Positions 36,559 through 48,990 of a stretch of DNA of 64,000 bases are shown here, one piece after another. The stretch's first letter is position 1. Each line of letters starts with the position of its first letter. Location: the NCBI GenBank assembly GCA_002105175.1, contig MCGE01000008.1, forward strand, positions 558,001 to 622,000, given 5' to 3'. Origin of the DNA: Absidia repens (Eukaryota; Mucoromycota; Mucoromycetes; Mucorales; Cunninghamellaceae). Under the pieces are notes generated by a model. That model had not been told where the DNA came from and did not search any database. It saw only the letters and a program-made list of their open reading frames with translations. Made by a program: the position numbers and the translations under genes.

Positions 36559-37559
36559 GATGAAAATGAATATCAAGCACCATTGATAGATAGCATATTT
36601 TAGTATAAATGAATTAGTAGCTGGATACCCTTTTTTTTTTTTGGCCATTCATCATGTTTTCCTTCCCCTCTATTTTTATTAATCATATACATGACAGTGT
36701 ATGATCCTGCAGATATCATATCGTCATTTAATTACTTCATCTCTTATTATTTTTATTTACTGTATATTTTAATTTGTTACATAATAAACGCTCCGATTCT
36801 TTGAATGAAATTCTCTTAGAAATGCAATATTCATGTTTTTGACTATGGTGGCGGGGTTAGGTGCGTGATGACAGTTGAATTGTGAGATCAGATGTTGACT
36901 ATGATTCGAATTGATTTATGTGGTGCAGCTCAGCAAGAACGTAAAGTAAACCTTGGTCGCTGTAATTTATTTTATACAATTTCGAAACATTCTCACGTTT
37001 GAAAAAATTGAGTTACTGGAGATTTGGGTTGCTGTTGTTGTTGTTGTTGTTGTCGTTGAAGTGCGGGTTGAGTCTTCAAGGGTAGGACAAGTAGTAATAA
37101 AGAAGCTAGAAAGCACTGCAAGGCACGGTACTCTATAGCCTCTATATCTCCAGCGACTCACAGCAGGATGTAGATTTTTTTATATGATTGAAGGAGCAGG
37201 AATATGGCTATATTTGGTAGCAATTGGTACAAAACTACCAACAAGCTCCTGTGGCATCTGGAAAATTAGTCTTAATGGGCGAACTAAATATCAAGGGTGT
37301 GTTTGGTAGACCACTCACAAGAAAACATAGAACTGTGACATTGTTTATTATACATTGGGTTAGAAGTTGGATAAAAAAGGTATATTATATTGAAACATAT
37401 TAGCTGACATAAAAACTAAAGACGCGGGGCTCATTGTAAGATAGGTGTTAATGGAAGGATCTATTGAAGGAAGTATGAGTAAGGCTAACGTGGGATCTGA
37501 AGGACGGTCAATACTAATTTAAAGGGATGGATGTAAAATGGGAGCCAATATGCAATAGA

Positions 37560-37990
37560 AGACATGAGTGATATCTTTTATTGAAATACATTAGCCAACA
37601 CTAATCAAAATGGGTCAAGCTAGTAAAAAAGGGAATACTTGTATAAGACATGACAGAGACTAATGGGACATTTTTCATTGAAGCAAGTAAAAAGAGAATA
37701 TTTTATTTCGATACAGAAACAAAGTTTAGACAAACTAATATAAAACTAAGCTAATGGGGCCTCCGAAAGCCAACTAATGGTGGTAATAAATCCTGAATTC
37801 AAAATGAAAGGTTTCCCCATGCATCTTGTAATCCCTGAGCTAAAAACTCATCTAAACTAATCCTGACACTAATCTATGATTACCATGACCTTAAAAAAGT
37901 TGAATGATGAAGAGAAAAAGAAGGAAAGAAGAAAGAGAGAGCGAGAAAAAGTAAACGGGAAAAAATAAATATTCACGTGGGCGGTATTTG
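37560..37990 (-). repeat. Dispersed repeat family, copy R5
   Basis: Read on plus it shows GAATATTTTATTTCGATAC, AACTAAGCTAATGGGGCCTC, AAAATGAAAGGTTTCCCCATG and ACTAATCCTGACACTAATC. It ends ATAAATATTCACGTGGGCGG at about 37985. That is the full head, core and tail of the family in reverse. Confidence 0.85.
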
Positions 37991-38652
37991 AAATAGTGGC
38001 TGTCTGGTGGGAGGGGGGGGTTGACCATTTAAATCGATTAAAAAAAAGGCTCACATTTTCATCAACATGATAGTTCTACCCTCAAAACAGTAACCGTCAC
38101 CTTTCAAAAACGGAAGCATTCTTAGTTTTTTCTCTTGGCGCCATTACTTACAAGATGGAGCTATTGGACCATAGTTTTATTTGCTCCTTCACTGTAGAAT
38201 AGTTTGTCATTCACCCAACGATAGCTTATCCTCTCGAATAAACTTGCTTATCTGACGTTATGTTAGGTTCTATAAATGACCATGACTACATATGAAAAAG
38301 GGCAGTGAAAGACGTATAAAAAAATAAGCACCGATGGCGCATTGAAGGTAACTAGTTTAGCCTATTGACTACTCCTTTCTCTTTGATAGACGCCTTGGTG
38401 TTGCTTCAAATGCCTGAGGCTTTGGTATATATAAAAAACAACAACAACCAATCACGTAGCTTTGTTCTTTTTCACATTTACTATCATAGCAAAAAAAGAA
38501 AAAAGAAGTCAATTGCATTGTCGACATATACAACTGTATGGGCTGATTAGAGTCATTTTATAGCATAGTTGTGGAAATAATGGAATACATTGATTCAAGG
38601 AACAATTATAATATACTACAGACTAAATTAAGACAACAGGAATATAATACGA

Positions 38653-38770
38653 TATGTAAAAAAAGATATATTTTATTGATTCTTGGCACTAATGTAATTA
38701 TATTGTGAACTAAAACAAGTTAAGAATATGGTCTGATATGTAAAAAAAAAAAAGATATATTTTATTGATC
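38653..38770. repeat. Direct repeat containing AATAAA in reverse
   Basis: A block of the form GATATGTAAAAAAAGATATA then TTTTATTGAT occurs twice, about 75 bp apart. On the minus strand each copy reads ATCAATAAAATATATC. The proximal one would serve OST3 as polyadenylation signal. The block also resembles the tail of the dispersed repeat family. Confidence 0.65.
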
Positions 38771-38793
38771 AATAGCAATTCCTACAGTCTAAT

Positions 38794-40254
38794 CTAAAAC
38801 AATATCTTGAAGGGGTAGGCTTCGTTTTTGATTTTGAAGAAGGCCATTAAACAACTGAAGATAACAATGAAGCAAGAAGTCCAAATATACACACCCACGC
38901 GTTGGCGCCACTTGTCATCAAATCGGGGTACGGAGTAAGCCAATGACACCACAGCAAATGCCAAAACGCCATCTAATTTGACACATCCCATATAAAAATT
39001 TAGCATAAATTCACATAAATCACGTCCCCTCATTCGACTTACAGATTGACGCCACCAGTTGCGTTTCGATACCATATTGAGATGAGAACCTAAGGATGAC
39101 AATGGCCAAAATAAGAAAATCAGTTTAACACCTCTTCGCCAGCATATTTTAATGCCGCCTTTCTCGTTTTCTTACCCAGCCGCCACATAAGAGAGTTGAC
39201 CATTTGGGCCAGGAACGGAATAGGGGGTGTTACGAATTCGATTGAACATATGCCCGGACGTCATGACCAGAACTGTCACCTAATAGTAACAAAAATATGA
39301 TAAACTATAAGCGAAAGCGCACGACAGACATTGGGTAACCTTACGATAGTGATAGCCGTCCAAGTGTTTTTGTGGAAGAGAATGAAGCTGAAATAACGAT
39401 AAACCAACTTGATGGATGCAAGCACGCCGAGACCCAAAATCACCTTTGCAATAAATTGTCCATAATCAAAGGGACGAACTACATTGAAGGAAATACCGGA
39501 TTGATGTTTGACGAATTCAGCTAAAGGTTCTGCAGCAAAACCACTGAAGCATCATAGGATTAAAAAAAAAAAAGAGAGAAATAGAAACTATGATCAGTCA
39601 GAAGATCCTTGGTTTTGAGTTTACTTGTCCTCACTTACTTTCTTGCAAGATCATATTTGATGGGTTCTTTCTTTTCACCAGCACCAGAAGGTGGGAAGTA
39701 TAATACATTGGGAGCGGTTTGGATTGCCAACTAGTCAAAGAAATGGTTCGTCAGTTATCAAACTCGACTCACGTTAATTATTTCTGAATATTTTTGACTG
39801 TACCTGTTGGTAAACGGCTTGACCATCCATAAAGTCCAAATGACCAAAGAAAACACGATCAGAATGCTTTGTTTTTTGGAAACTTGAGGCCACCAATTTA
39901 TATTCGGGATCGAATTCACTATCAGATAAAAAAAAAAAAAAAAAAAAAAAAAAGGTGCAAGGCATTAGCATCAGTTCAACAATATCCCCGCACTGCATGG
40001 ATTCCGTCTTGTTCTTACCGACAAGGGACACAGCGGAATTGGTCACCTAAGGCAGTGAGTAAAACGACCATTCCATAGTCGCGTTTACCCTGAGTATATT
40101 TAAAGTAGGCATTCGAGTCCAGTTTCACTACGCCTTTGCTTCCCTTGTTTTCTGTCGCGAGTTTGATGAGTTTTTTTGTTTTTGCATCCGTTTGACCGGA
40201 TACTAGACATAATAGAGTCATCAACAAAACGAGAAGGATGGGTAGCTTTGACAT
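38794..40254 (-). CDS. OST3: Oligosaccharyltransferase subunit OST3/OST6 family
   Basis: Seven exons (40254-40019, 39918-39804, 39730-39639, 39543-39345, 39279-39176, 39089-39043, 38972-38794) give 323 residues. Residues 1-20 (MSKLPILLVLLMTLLCLVSG) are a signal peptide. A lumenal thioredoxin-like domain follows with the redox motif CVPC at residues 75-78 and FGHLDFMDGQ. Four membrane segments come next: AKVILGLGVLASIKLVYRYF, WTAITIVTVLVMTSG, GVLAFAVVSLAYSVP and YIWTSCFIVIFSCLMAFF. This is the OST3/OST6 (TUSC3/MAGT1) layout. The subunit helps N-glycosylation of cysteine-rich substrates at the translocon by mixed disulfides. Length is normal. OST3 versus OST6 cannot be separated; one gene usually serves outside yeasts. 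Confidence 0.95.
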
Positions 40255-41265
40255 GATACCACGTTTTTTTGTGACTCTAAAGTATATAAAAGTGTGATGG
40301 GGTGATAAGAGAAGAAAGGAACAACAACAAAAAAAAAAAAAAAAAAAAGCAAGCGCAATTATTTTAAAATTGCAAGGCAATTTTCGATTGGGCAAGAAGA
40401 GAATCACTTCGGCGTTTTAATTGTTTTCATGAAAGAATCGCACTTCCACTAGTGCCTAGAAAATATTCCTGCCAAAGTTTTACACCGACCACCATGGAAG
40501 TTATATAAAAATAATAATTATAAGGTGTTATAATGTTATATTAATATTTCCAATTGTTCCACTCTTCTGTCCTCAATACTAACAAAATATAAAAGAAAGA
40601 AGCAATCAATTACCACCACAGGAGCAGTTCAAACTAGTAAATACACAGCGCATGATCATAGCATGATTAAGTACCTCACTTTCTTTTTTATTAAGGTATA
40701 AAAATGTTGACTATGACAATACATGTAATTGAATATGGAGGTGAAGAGGAACTATGGTAAACTCAATGAACTTGCTATATATATATTATATGCCTTAATG
40801 CCTGCCAGTTGACAACCAGAAAGCAAGATTCAAACCGAGATTATCAGATAAAATCAACCGAAACGACACCGAGAAGTCGTACAAACCAAAACAAAATGAT
40901 AAAAACTGCGCAGTAAATATCGCAAAAGCAATCTAATATGTCCCTAGAAAACACTCTTCCCTCACCCTATGTGCTCCGGGTGGGATGACATACCCATGGT
41001 TCTTTTTTTCTTGAAGACATCATACAACCTTTCAAATGCAAATCCGAATGCAAAAGGTTAACTAATAAAAATTTTAAGGTGACTCCATCCCGTCCATAAT
41101 GATAATGCCATGCAAACCAAAAAAAAAAGAAAAAAAAAAGCCGATGCTTAAATAATGTACAGAGATTTATTTGTGATTTCAATGATGATAATAATAATGG
41201 TAGTAGTAGAAGTAAAATCAAGTAAAATAAATACAATAAAAAATGATATAATCTAATGCTAATAT
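40255..41265. other. Intergenic region between OST3 and AC19 genes
   Basis: OST3 upstream sequence (TATA-like TTTTATATAC on minus at about 40278) is followed by AT-rich sequence. The AC19 3' end carries reversed AATAAA near 41234. No gene or repeat copy was seen. Confidence 0.55.
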
Positions 41266-42019
41266 CTATGCTAGTTCTTCAAACTCCGTGTATTCCTTCT
41301 TCGCCAATTCAGCTTCGTATGCGTCTCGAATATGAGCGCACATATCTGTCAGATCCACCATACCCTTTCGGAAGGCATCCACTGCTGTCGTTTTTGCTAT
41401 CAAATATATCCAATGAGAACCGTTCAATCAGTCCTAATCTATTTTCACTATGTGCCCCCATCTCATGACGTGTTTGCTTACCACTTGTTTGAATACGAAT
41501 ATGCATCTTGGGTTCGGAAGGATGTGGAATAGAGTAACCGCAAAAGTCAACTTGAGGGCTAAAGTTTCAACAAAAAAAAAAAAAAAAAAAAAGACCCCAG
41601 TGTGTTAAACACCCGTTGCATTTTCAAAGATATCCATCCTTACTGCTTGTCACCGAGAGATCCATGTACCTTCAAGCCTACTTACTTTTTATTGATCATG
41701 TGCCGAAGTGAGTTCCCTACGGTGTGGTCTTCATTCTTTAATGAAAATGTCATTGCAGTTTGGTCACTACTAGAGCCACTAAGCTAATAAAAGAAAAGCG
41801 TTAGGTAAAAAATTACACCACCGTTTTATTTTATTTTTTTAAATGCTTCATACTTACAACTTCAACCTTGTCTTCCAATATATCGATTTCCGCGTTTTCC
41901 TCTTCATCCATTTCCTGGTCAGATACTTGTTGTTCTTCGGTATAATCTTCTGTTTCCATTATAACGTCGCTTTGATCTTCATGAGTGGACCCGCTTTCGC
42001 TGGCAACGGAAGAAGACAT
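41266..42019 (-). CDS. RPC19: RNA polymerases I and III subunit AC19
   Basis: Four exons (42019-41858, 41783-41686, 41558-41482, 41396-41266) give 155 residues. The first 55 residues are an acidic Ser/Glu-rich extension typical of AC19. The dimerisation domain follows: MTFSLKNEDHTVGNSLRHMI, then NPQVDFCGYSIPHPSEPKMH, IRIQTSG and the C-terminal helix AFRKGMVDLTDMCAHIRDAY. AC19 pairs with AC40 as the alpha-like heterodimer that nucleates Pol I and Pol III assembly. Length is close to yeast (142). Introns are GT..AG and in phase. Confidence 0.95.
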
Positions 42020-42727
42020 TGTTGAGAGTTTTCTTCAATTTTGTGTGAAAGAAAGAAATAGAGAGAAAAATGACTGGATTGGAGAGTGGTGGCTTTGGCG
42101 TGCATCGGAGTTGTAAATCACATACAAGTGTGTACCTGAATTTTCTTTCGTGTGGATGCAGCAGAATGAATTTTATATATATTTATATCATAAACAGCAA
42201 TGGTGATTAATCACTTTTGAGTAGATGTCTATTTTATTTAACCATACAGGATACACAATGTGATACTTGCTAGTAGGTACCCGATCATCGCCACCAAGTT
42301 TCAATTCTTCAAAGCTTTTTGATAAAAAAGGAACCTCGTTGGTCGAACTAACTCTAAAAAGTCAAGTAAAAGATCGCCGCGACAAAACATGAATAAAAAC
42401 AAAATTGAAAATCAGAACAAATTGGTAGCCATCAAGACCCTGTTTTCTAGATGTAAAATATTTAAAGGATTATAAATAGAAGCCAATAAGGAGAAGTACA
42501 CTATAAGGAGGATGAATAGGGACAGTTGGGAGAAATAAACTACTATTGAAATGTAAACCAATTCAAAAAGTTCACAAAGTAAGTCAAGTAAAAATACACA
42601 ATGTTTTATTAACGAAGATGGGATGTAAATATAATAGGATGTAAACTATTAAGATGTAGAATAATAAAATGTAAACTGGCGGGATGTAAATTAAATAAAC
42701 TAGATATAACTATATATAGATATATAT
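42020..42727. other. Intergenic region with a 16-bp minisatellite
   Basis: It is AC19 upstream sequence followed by the 3' side of the claudin-like gene. An array of GGATGTAAA-type units lies at 42617-42700. No gene was seen. Confidence 0.6.
42617..42700. repeat. Degenerate 16-bp tandem repeat (GGATGTAAA units)
   Basis: Five units of roughly 13-17 bp, of the type GGATGTAAATATAATA, GGATGTAAACTATTAA and GATGTAGAATAATAAA. They lie just downstream of the stop of the minus-strand gene, in its probable 3' UTR. Confidence 0.75.
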
Positions 42728-44706
42728 TCATGGAGTACGATTTGGCTGATGTTGCTGGAAGTAAGCGCCAATTCTTTCATCTTTAATGACTTTGTGATTG
42801 AGCGGATGTCGAGATGGTGGTGGTATTTGAAGGGTTGGTACATGTGATTGTTGGTGAGAAGAAGATGACCGACTGTGGTGGTGGGATGAGCCCAAAGTAT
42901 GCTGGTATAGTACAGTCGGTGAGCCATTGCTATTTTTCCGTCTTCCATTGGTTGCTGTAAGTGGCGGGGTCATACCATCGTTGTACTGCTGATGTTGCTG
43001 ACTGGCTGTGGACACGCCCGAAGATGACCGATGATGAAAGGTGGGTGTAAAACATACAGATTCATGAGAGCCAGAATGATGATGGTCATAGTTATAGGAC
43101 GTAGGCGTATTTGCACGGAATGAGGCATCCGAATAATGTCGAGTCCGGTGATGTTGTTGCTCTTCCAGTGTACATGTTGATGATAAAGGTGAATTGTCCA
43201 TCAACAATACTCCTTCTGCCCCGAATGTGTTTCCCGAAGCGTGGCTGATCGGACGAAGTTGATGCTGAGGTTGAGATGAGCTTTTTCGTCTTCGTTGTGG
43301 ATGACCGGCAAAAGGTAACGTAGGTGGTAAAAGTTCATTGCTGCCACTTGAAATGTCACCGTCCTGGTAGTATTGCGTTTTTTCTTGGCGAGGACTTGAT
43401 GAGGACCTTCGTCTATATTGCTGGTGTTTTTTGTCGTTTTCATTGCCGCTGTACATATCCACCGCTGATGGTAAAAGGGACGACGATGAAACCGATGCAG
43501 ACGAAGATGACGGAGTCGATGAAGTTCCATTGGTGGGGTAAGCACGTGTATCTGACGATGGCTGGCGATTGTACATATGATCATTGGATCGACGGTCGTT
43601 CAGAGCGGCTGGAGGGGGAGGGGGTCGTAGAGGCATAGCCCACATGTCATGCTGATGCTGTTCCTGTTGCTGATAATAATGATGGTCATGTTGTCGTTGT
43701 TGTTCATGTCGTTCTAGAAGGGTCGCATCACGCCATGCTTCCAAAGCTTCATCTGATGACATATCATACATTGCTGGATTTTTGCTTGCTGCCAAAGATT
43801 CTGAAGGACGAGAGAGTCTACCGCCGCTTTTCCGATTTGTCGGTTCAAACAAGGTCGATGGTCGTTTGGAGGACGAGGAGGAGGGAGACTTTTCATCAAT
43901 GTAAATTTCATGGGTAGTTGAATCGCCAAAATCTGGTTTCCGTACACAGCCAAAGAGAGCGCTTGACAATACCAAGAGTCCTAGAGCCAAAGCCAAAAGA
44001 ATCACTTCAAGTTTTGGAGACATACTAGCACAACGCACCGATTGATCATTGACTGCCTGGCACGCGCTCACGATAGATGATTTATAAGATTGATAAGTGT
44101 ATCCCAAAGCCAACGCCACCAAAGCAGCAGCAAGAAGGGCCACAGCGCCATTGATCCAGAAAAATAAGGGTCGAGAATGAGACCGGTTTGCCCAAAAACT
44201 ATAACCAAAGGATGCAGTTGATAAAATCAAGGCCATAATCAGGGGTATCAGTCGTATATAGGAGGCATGATTTGCATCAATAGTTGGCATGGTCTGGTTA
44301 TTAGTAGCAGCATAAATCGATTGTTCAGCATCTTTCATAATAATAATAATAACAGGTAGTTTAGTTAATCATCCTTTATTTTCCATTTTCTGTGTAGCTT
44401 ACCTAATTGATAGTTCAGTCTGATCGGTGTACAGGTACAATTTTGGGCGTAATAAAAGCAGTGTTTCCATAAACCAAACGTCACCGAGGAAGGCGTAAGG
44501 GCGTAAGGATCCGATATGTTTTGATATATAGATACTTCGAAGACTGATATCGTATTCTGAAATGCACAATCGTTCGAGGTGTTTGTTTCCAGCCAACTTC
44601 CACAGCCTAAAGCGACCACAGCCAATACAAGCAAGATCGTCCTGATATTTGGAAGTAGTACTTTATGAATGAAAAGATCGTAAGATGACCTCTTGTACGT
44701 TGGCAT
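42728..44706 (-). CDS. Claudin/SUR7-like four-span membrane protein with long tail
   Basis: Two exons (44706-44403, 44331-42728) give 635 residues. Membrane segments are VLLPNIRTILLVLAVVALGC (about 16-37), LIPLIMALILSTASFGYSFW, FFWINGAVALLAAALVALAL and LEVILLALALGLLVLSSALF. The first extracellular loop has N-glycosylation sites and FGLWKHC followed by further cysteines (YAQNCTC), the GLW..C signature of claudin-like SUR7/PalI proteins. These mark eisosomes or sense pH and membrane stress in fungi. After the last span, about 400 residues are a His/Gln/Ser-rich cytosolic tail of low complexity. The exact subfamily (SUR7, PalI/Rim9, Fmp45 or other) is not decided. Confidence 0.82.
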
Positions 44707-44999
44707 AATGTCAAGACAAAGAAGATGGCAAAAAAAAAAAAAGAAAAAAGAAGAAAAGAAAAAAAAGGGGGAACTGATCGGGAGAGAAGGAAGAAAAGAA
44801 AAGAAAAAAAAAAAAAAAAGGGGGAAAAGTCAAATAAAATAGAAAAGGTAAGCGGGGTTTAAACACGAGATCTTCGAACAATTAGAATATCTTTTATATT
44901 TTAGGAAAATTAACTTTTTTAAAAAATTGTGAAACTAGGCCAATGAGTCGATCATTTTTTAAAAAACAACAATATATTACAACACACTAAAATAAGGGT

Positions 45000-45595
45000 C
45001 TAGCCTAGTAATCGCTTAAATTCTTCAAAATCAATATACCCATCCTTGTTGGCATCCGCTTCCGCCATCATATCTTTAATATCTTGCTTTGACAGTTCCT
45101 CTCCTAATTTTCGCATCACCTTATCCAATTCACTTTGGCTGATTTTCCCATCATGATTGGTGTCGAATGCTCTAAAACAGTCTGTCAATTCATCATCATC
45201 GTATTTGGTGTTGCTTAAATGAGGACATGTATTCCATCTTCGTAAATCTAGTTGTGTCGGTGGCGGTGATAAGGATTGGGGTGATACGGTATTGAACGGT
45301 GCTAATTTTACCATTGCAATCGCAAATTCGTCAAAATCAATCATTTGATCATGGTTCTTGTCAGTCGATTTCGCCAATGAGGTAGCTGCCTCGTCAGTCA
45401 TCTTGCTGTTGAGCGACATGACAATCTTTTTAAATTCTTCAATATCAATTATTCCGTCGTGATCATGGTCATATAGTTGAAACGCTTAAACAATTATCAA
45501 GAAGAGTCGATGAGCGTAGAATACACTTTTTAAAGCACATACTTACCTCGTTTCAGCGTTTCTATTTCTTCTTTTGATACTTGTTCATTTGACAT
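45000..45595 (-). CDS. Calmodulin-like protein with four EF-hands
   Basis: Two exons (45595-45547, 45484-45000) give 177 residues. Four EF-hand loops are visible: DHDHDGIIDIEE, DKNHDQMIDFDE, DTNHDGKISQSE and DANKDGYIDFEE. Loop 2 has Gln at the position of the conserved Gly. Between the N- and C-lobes is a linker of about 35 residues (SPQSLSPPPTQLDLRRWNTC), longer than in calmodulin. An intron there would break the frame, so the linker is coding. It is best described as a calmodulin or troponin-C-like calcium sensor distinct from canonical calmodulin; the target is unknown. Confidence 0.9.
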
Positions 45596-46022
45596 AATTT
45601 CGTGCAGTGAATTTTGTGTTATCGATCATACAAGTCAGCTAGTAAAAACAAAAGAAAAAAGAGCAAAAAAAAAAGAAAAAAAAAAAACAGGAAGAAAGGA
45701 AGAAAAAGAACACCGAAGATACTAATTATAATAATGGCAAAAAGAGCAGAATTGACAGGGGGCTCGTAAAAAATGAAATGCCGAAGACGCATAAAAATTG
45801 AAAGCATAAAAGTCAAGATGATCCGCAATAAATAAAAGCAAATAACGCATGGGTGAGATTTGTAAAAATGTTTCTTTATTTCAAAATATATAATATAAAA
45901 CGAATCACTATATAATTATAATTCACAATAAACTATAACCAATGATTTGTCAGGATAAGATAAATTCCACAACCATCAAAGATTAAGAGAGAAATCACCT
46001 AAATCCAACATCCACAATGATT
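45596..46022. other. Intergenic region between EF-hand gene and RPS2
   Basis: An A-rich EF-hand gene leader (45655-45710) is followed by the 3' end of RPS2. No gene was seen. Confidence 0.5.
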
Positions 46023-46950
46023 TTACTTGCGTTGCTTTTGAGAGAGGAAGTCAGTGAATTCTTGATAAGGACCCTTGGTGAATTCAGTTTCAGCCCAGAG
46101 ATCAGGAGTCAAGAAGCCATAGGTGTTACCAATAGCAGCGAAGGTGGCCTTGACGAAGTTACCAAGAGTACGGGTAGAACCCTTGGAAGAAGTGTAACAA
46201 TCAGTGATACCAGCCAATTGAAGGACCTTCTTGGGGACGGGAGCACCGACAATACCAGTACCACGGGGAGCAGGAATAAGACGGCACACGGAAGAACCAC
46301 ACTTACCAGTGACCTTGCAAGGAACAGTGTGAGGTTCACCAAGAGAAGAACCCCAGAAACCACGACGGACAGGGATGATAGACAACTTGGCCAAAATAAT
46401 AGCACCACGGATGGAGGTAGCAACTTCCTTGGAGCACTTGACACCGAGACCAACATGACCATCGCTATCACCAATAACAACAAAGGCCTTGAAACGAGTA
46501 CGTTGACCGGCACGAGTTTGCTTTTGGACAGGCATAATCTTCATAACTTGATCTTGGAGCTTGGGCAAGAAGTAGTCGACAATTTGGTATTCCTTGATAG
46601 GCAAAGAGAACAAGTAGATTTCTTCAATAGACTTGATCTTACCGGCCTTCACGAGACGACCGAGCTTGGTAACAGGAACCCTAATAAAAGTTAAATAAAG
46701 ACATCCTTTAGACTTCAAACTCTATGATGGGCCTGTGTCGAATTAAGATCCTTACCATTCGTTCTTTTCTTCACCGCGACGTCCACGACCACCACGGCCG
46801 CGACCACCACGTCCACGTCCACGTCCAAATCCACCTCTTCCTATAAAATCATAAAACAACGTTATAATGGTCAATATACTGAAGGATTAAAATCAATTAT
46901 AATAATACTGAAAAAAGATACTTACTATCGGCCGTTGCAGAGTCAGCCAT
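46023..46950 (-). CDS. RPS2: 40S ribosomal protein uS5 (S2)
   Basis: Three exons (46950-46926, 46840-46756, 46680-46023) give 255 residues, the normal length. The N-terminus is MADSATAD followed by the Arg-Gly repeat region ([20 protein letters not shown]), which is typical of eukaryotic S2. The S5 domain follows: [54 protein letters not shown] and [20 protein letters not shown]. uS5 sits at the mRNA entry channel of the small subunit. Codon use is strongly biased, as expected for a highly expressed gene, leaving long open frames on the opposite strand that are not genes. Confidence 0.97.
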
Positions 46951-47611
46951 TTGCTAAATGAAAGAGAAAAAAGAGAGTCGGAAGATGAGAATTTGAAATT
47001 TCATGAATTCGCCTTGATGCATATGTCCAATCCATCCGCCATACATACATCCATCCATCCATCTATCCACCCATCCATAAATCAATATATCCATCCGTTT
47101 CAATTCGTCCATGTATATACACACATATATATATAATCCAATATCACGTAATAAGGGTGACTTACATAAAACTATAATTGAATGAAAATCCAAAGAGGAA
47201 GAAAAAAAAAGAAATATTGGGGAGGGCAAAACAGCGGAAATGGAGCAAGGCGGACGTTGAAATATAGTTTTCCATACTGTATTCGCAAATCTCTAAATCA
47301 CGCGAGTTTCCTTTTTCGCTTCCACCAAAACCAACTCTTTCCAGCACACATCACAGCCAACGCCGGTCAGTATCCATCGAAGTCAACGGCTTCCAGCATC
47401 AACCATAGTCGACACTTTTCTACTACCACACAGTCAAAAATTTTCAGTTTTCATCATAACCAACACTTTTCACGCTCATTTTCTCTCAATTTACGTAATT
47501 CTGTTATTTTTGGCGCCCTTTCTTTTCCAATCAGCGAAGCGGTAGTTTTCTTTCTAGGTACCAGAGTCAGCACTTTTTTTCAACTTTTCCAATTCCTTTA
47601 TAGAAGAGGAA

Positions 47612-47645
<34 letters not shown>

Positions 47646-48029
47646 TGCCAGGGTTCGCATATAGTGCATAAAAGTTATAGAACCACGTGGAGACAAAAAG
47701 TAGTGGTAAAACAGGAACATTTTATTTTAATATAATAGCTATTCTACATACTAGTAAAACTATCGCTACGACGTCTAATCTACGGAGTATATGCTATTTC
47801 TATAGGACGCCGTATAAGCCATATTGAGCCAAATCAGCAAGTTGTTTGAAACATACATAGGTATATAGAATAGCACCGAGCAAAAATCAGGCTACCCGTT
47901 CCAAATCCGTAGTCGCTTTGCCTAACAACGTAGATTCCATCAACGACTTACTCAATCCATTCCAGAAGTGCTGTATGACTATTTGAGCCCACCGGCATGT
48001 CACCATTTCATGTCAGAAACAAGTCGACT

Positions 48030-48200
48030 AAATCTTATATCCAAATGAAAGAGTTTCCCATGTCTTTTGTCATGTCCAGTGTCATGTCCTTTTTCAAAAC
48101 CCTCTAAATCTAACAAAGAATCCCACTTTATGATCACCAGACCCTCGGAGGACATCACTGTGAAAAAAAGAAAGAAGAAGAGGAAAGAGAAAACAGTACC
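48030..48200 (-). repeat. Possible degraded dispersed-repeat fragment R9
   Basis: CCAAATGAAAGAGTTTCCCA followed by TGTC and an AATCCCACTTTATGATCACC stretch resembles the reversed core. An A/G-rich run comes before an AAATCCCGCC at 48226 that is not in the expected orientation. The match is weak. Confidence 0.4.
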
Positions 48201-48658
48201 AAGCAGGATATTAAAATTTAATTAAAATCCCGCCTTTGGGTTAGAGCTTTTGGCAGGTGATAAAAATTGGCTGACTTCCCAACATAAACAGTATTCCAGA
48301 GTGTCATTTTTCAGTCTCCAAAAGAAGAAAAATAAAAATAAAAATAAAAAGACAATGGTGGTAATAAAATGGCTTTTATTCCAAAAAAAAAAGTGGGCAC
48401 AATAACAATTTCTAGCTACAAAATGTAATAAGATCCATTGCATATGATTGTGGGTGTTCTATAACTATAAAATATAACATGTCTCTTTTCAAATCATTGT
48501 GAGTGGTTCTATTAAAGTTCGTGCCCTTAGGACAGAGACACGCTGAGCAATGTAGGTCGGCGCCCTGAAGGACCGCGCCACCGAAATGCGCCAGAATGCG
48601 ACAGAGTGGCAAGTTACACTAGTGTTTTATATGTTTGCCAATAACGTCCATTAATCTA

Positions 48659-48855
48659 CAGGATTTCCGGACTAAATTCGGGAGCCAATGTATAATCACA
48701 TATGGAGCTGCTCCCGGCAACCGTACAGAAAAGTGCGAACTGGATTTTAACATTTTACGAATATGCATTTAAGATTTACGGAAGAGGCATTGAAATTTTA
48801 CTAAAAATTTTACAAAATTTTACGGCAAAATCATGAAATTAGTCCGGAAATCCAG
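48659..48855. mobile_element. MITE with mariner-type ends and TA target duplication
   Basis: The left end is CAGGATTTCCGGACTAAATT. The right end, read inward on minus, is CTGGATTTCCGGACTAATTT. The inverted termini match at about 18 of 20 positions, and TA lies immediately outside at 48657-48658 and 48856-48857. The total is 197 bp with no coding capacity. TA duplication and terminal repeats of this kind are typical of nonautonomous Tc1/mariner elements. Confidence 0.85.
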
Positions 48856-48990
48856 TATCACAATTAAAAGTCTTTACAATGCAATGAATGCTTTTTTATG
48901 CAATAATTCAATGTTCACAGCAAAATATGATTTCGGAGTGGGATAAATAATTTACCGAAATCTGGGGGGGGAGATAGAAATAGCAACCCC

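Larger units (their letters stand above)
36559..38793. other. Intergenic region with reversed repeat copy R5
   Basis: It lies between the convergent 3' ends of the DUF2039 gene (AATAAACGC at 36783) and OST3. It holds a short GTT repeat (about 37032-37051), repeat copy R5 on minus (37560-37990) and a direct duplication at 38653-38680 and 38735-38770. No gene was seen. Confidence 0.6.

Noticed and set aside
45182..45300. Possible intron in the EF-hand linker (GTATCACC..TTTAAG)
   Set aside because: Its 74-bp length would shift the frame and destroy EF-hands 3 and 4.
47182..47664. 160-codon plus-strand frame upstream of RPS2
   Set aside because: Composition is random-like, it runs into the A31 tract and it has no family similarity.
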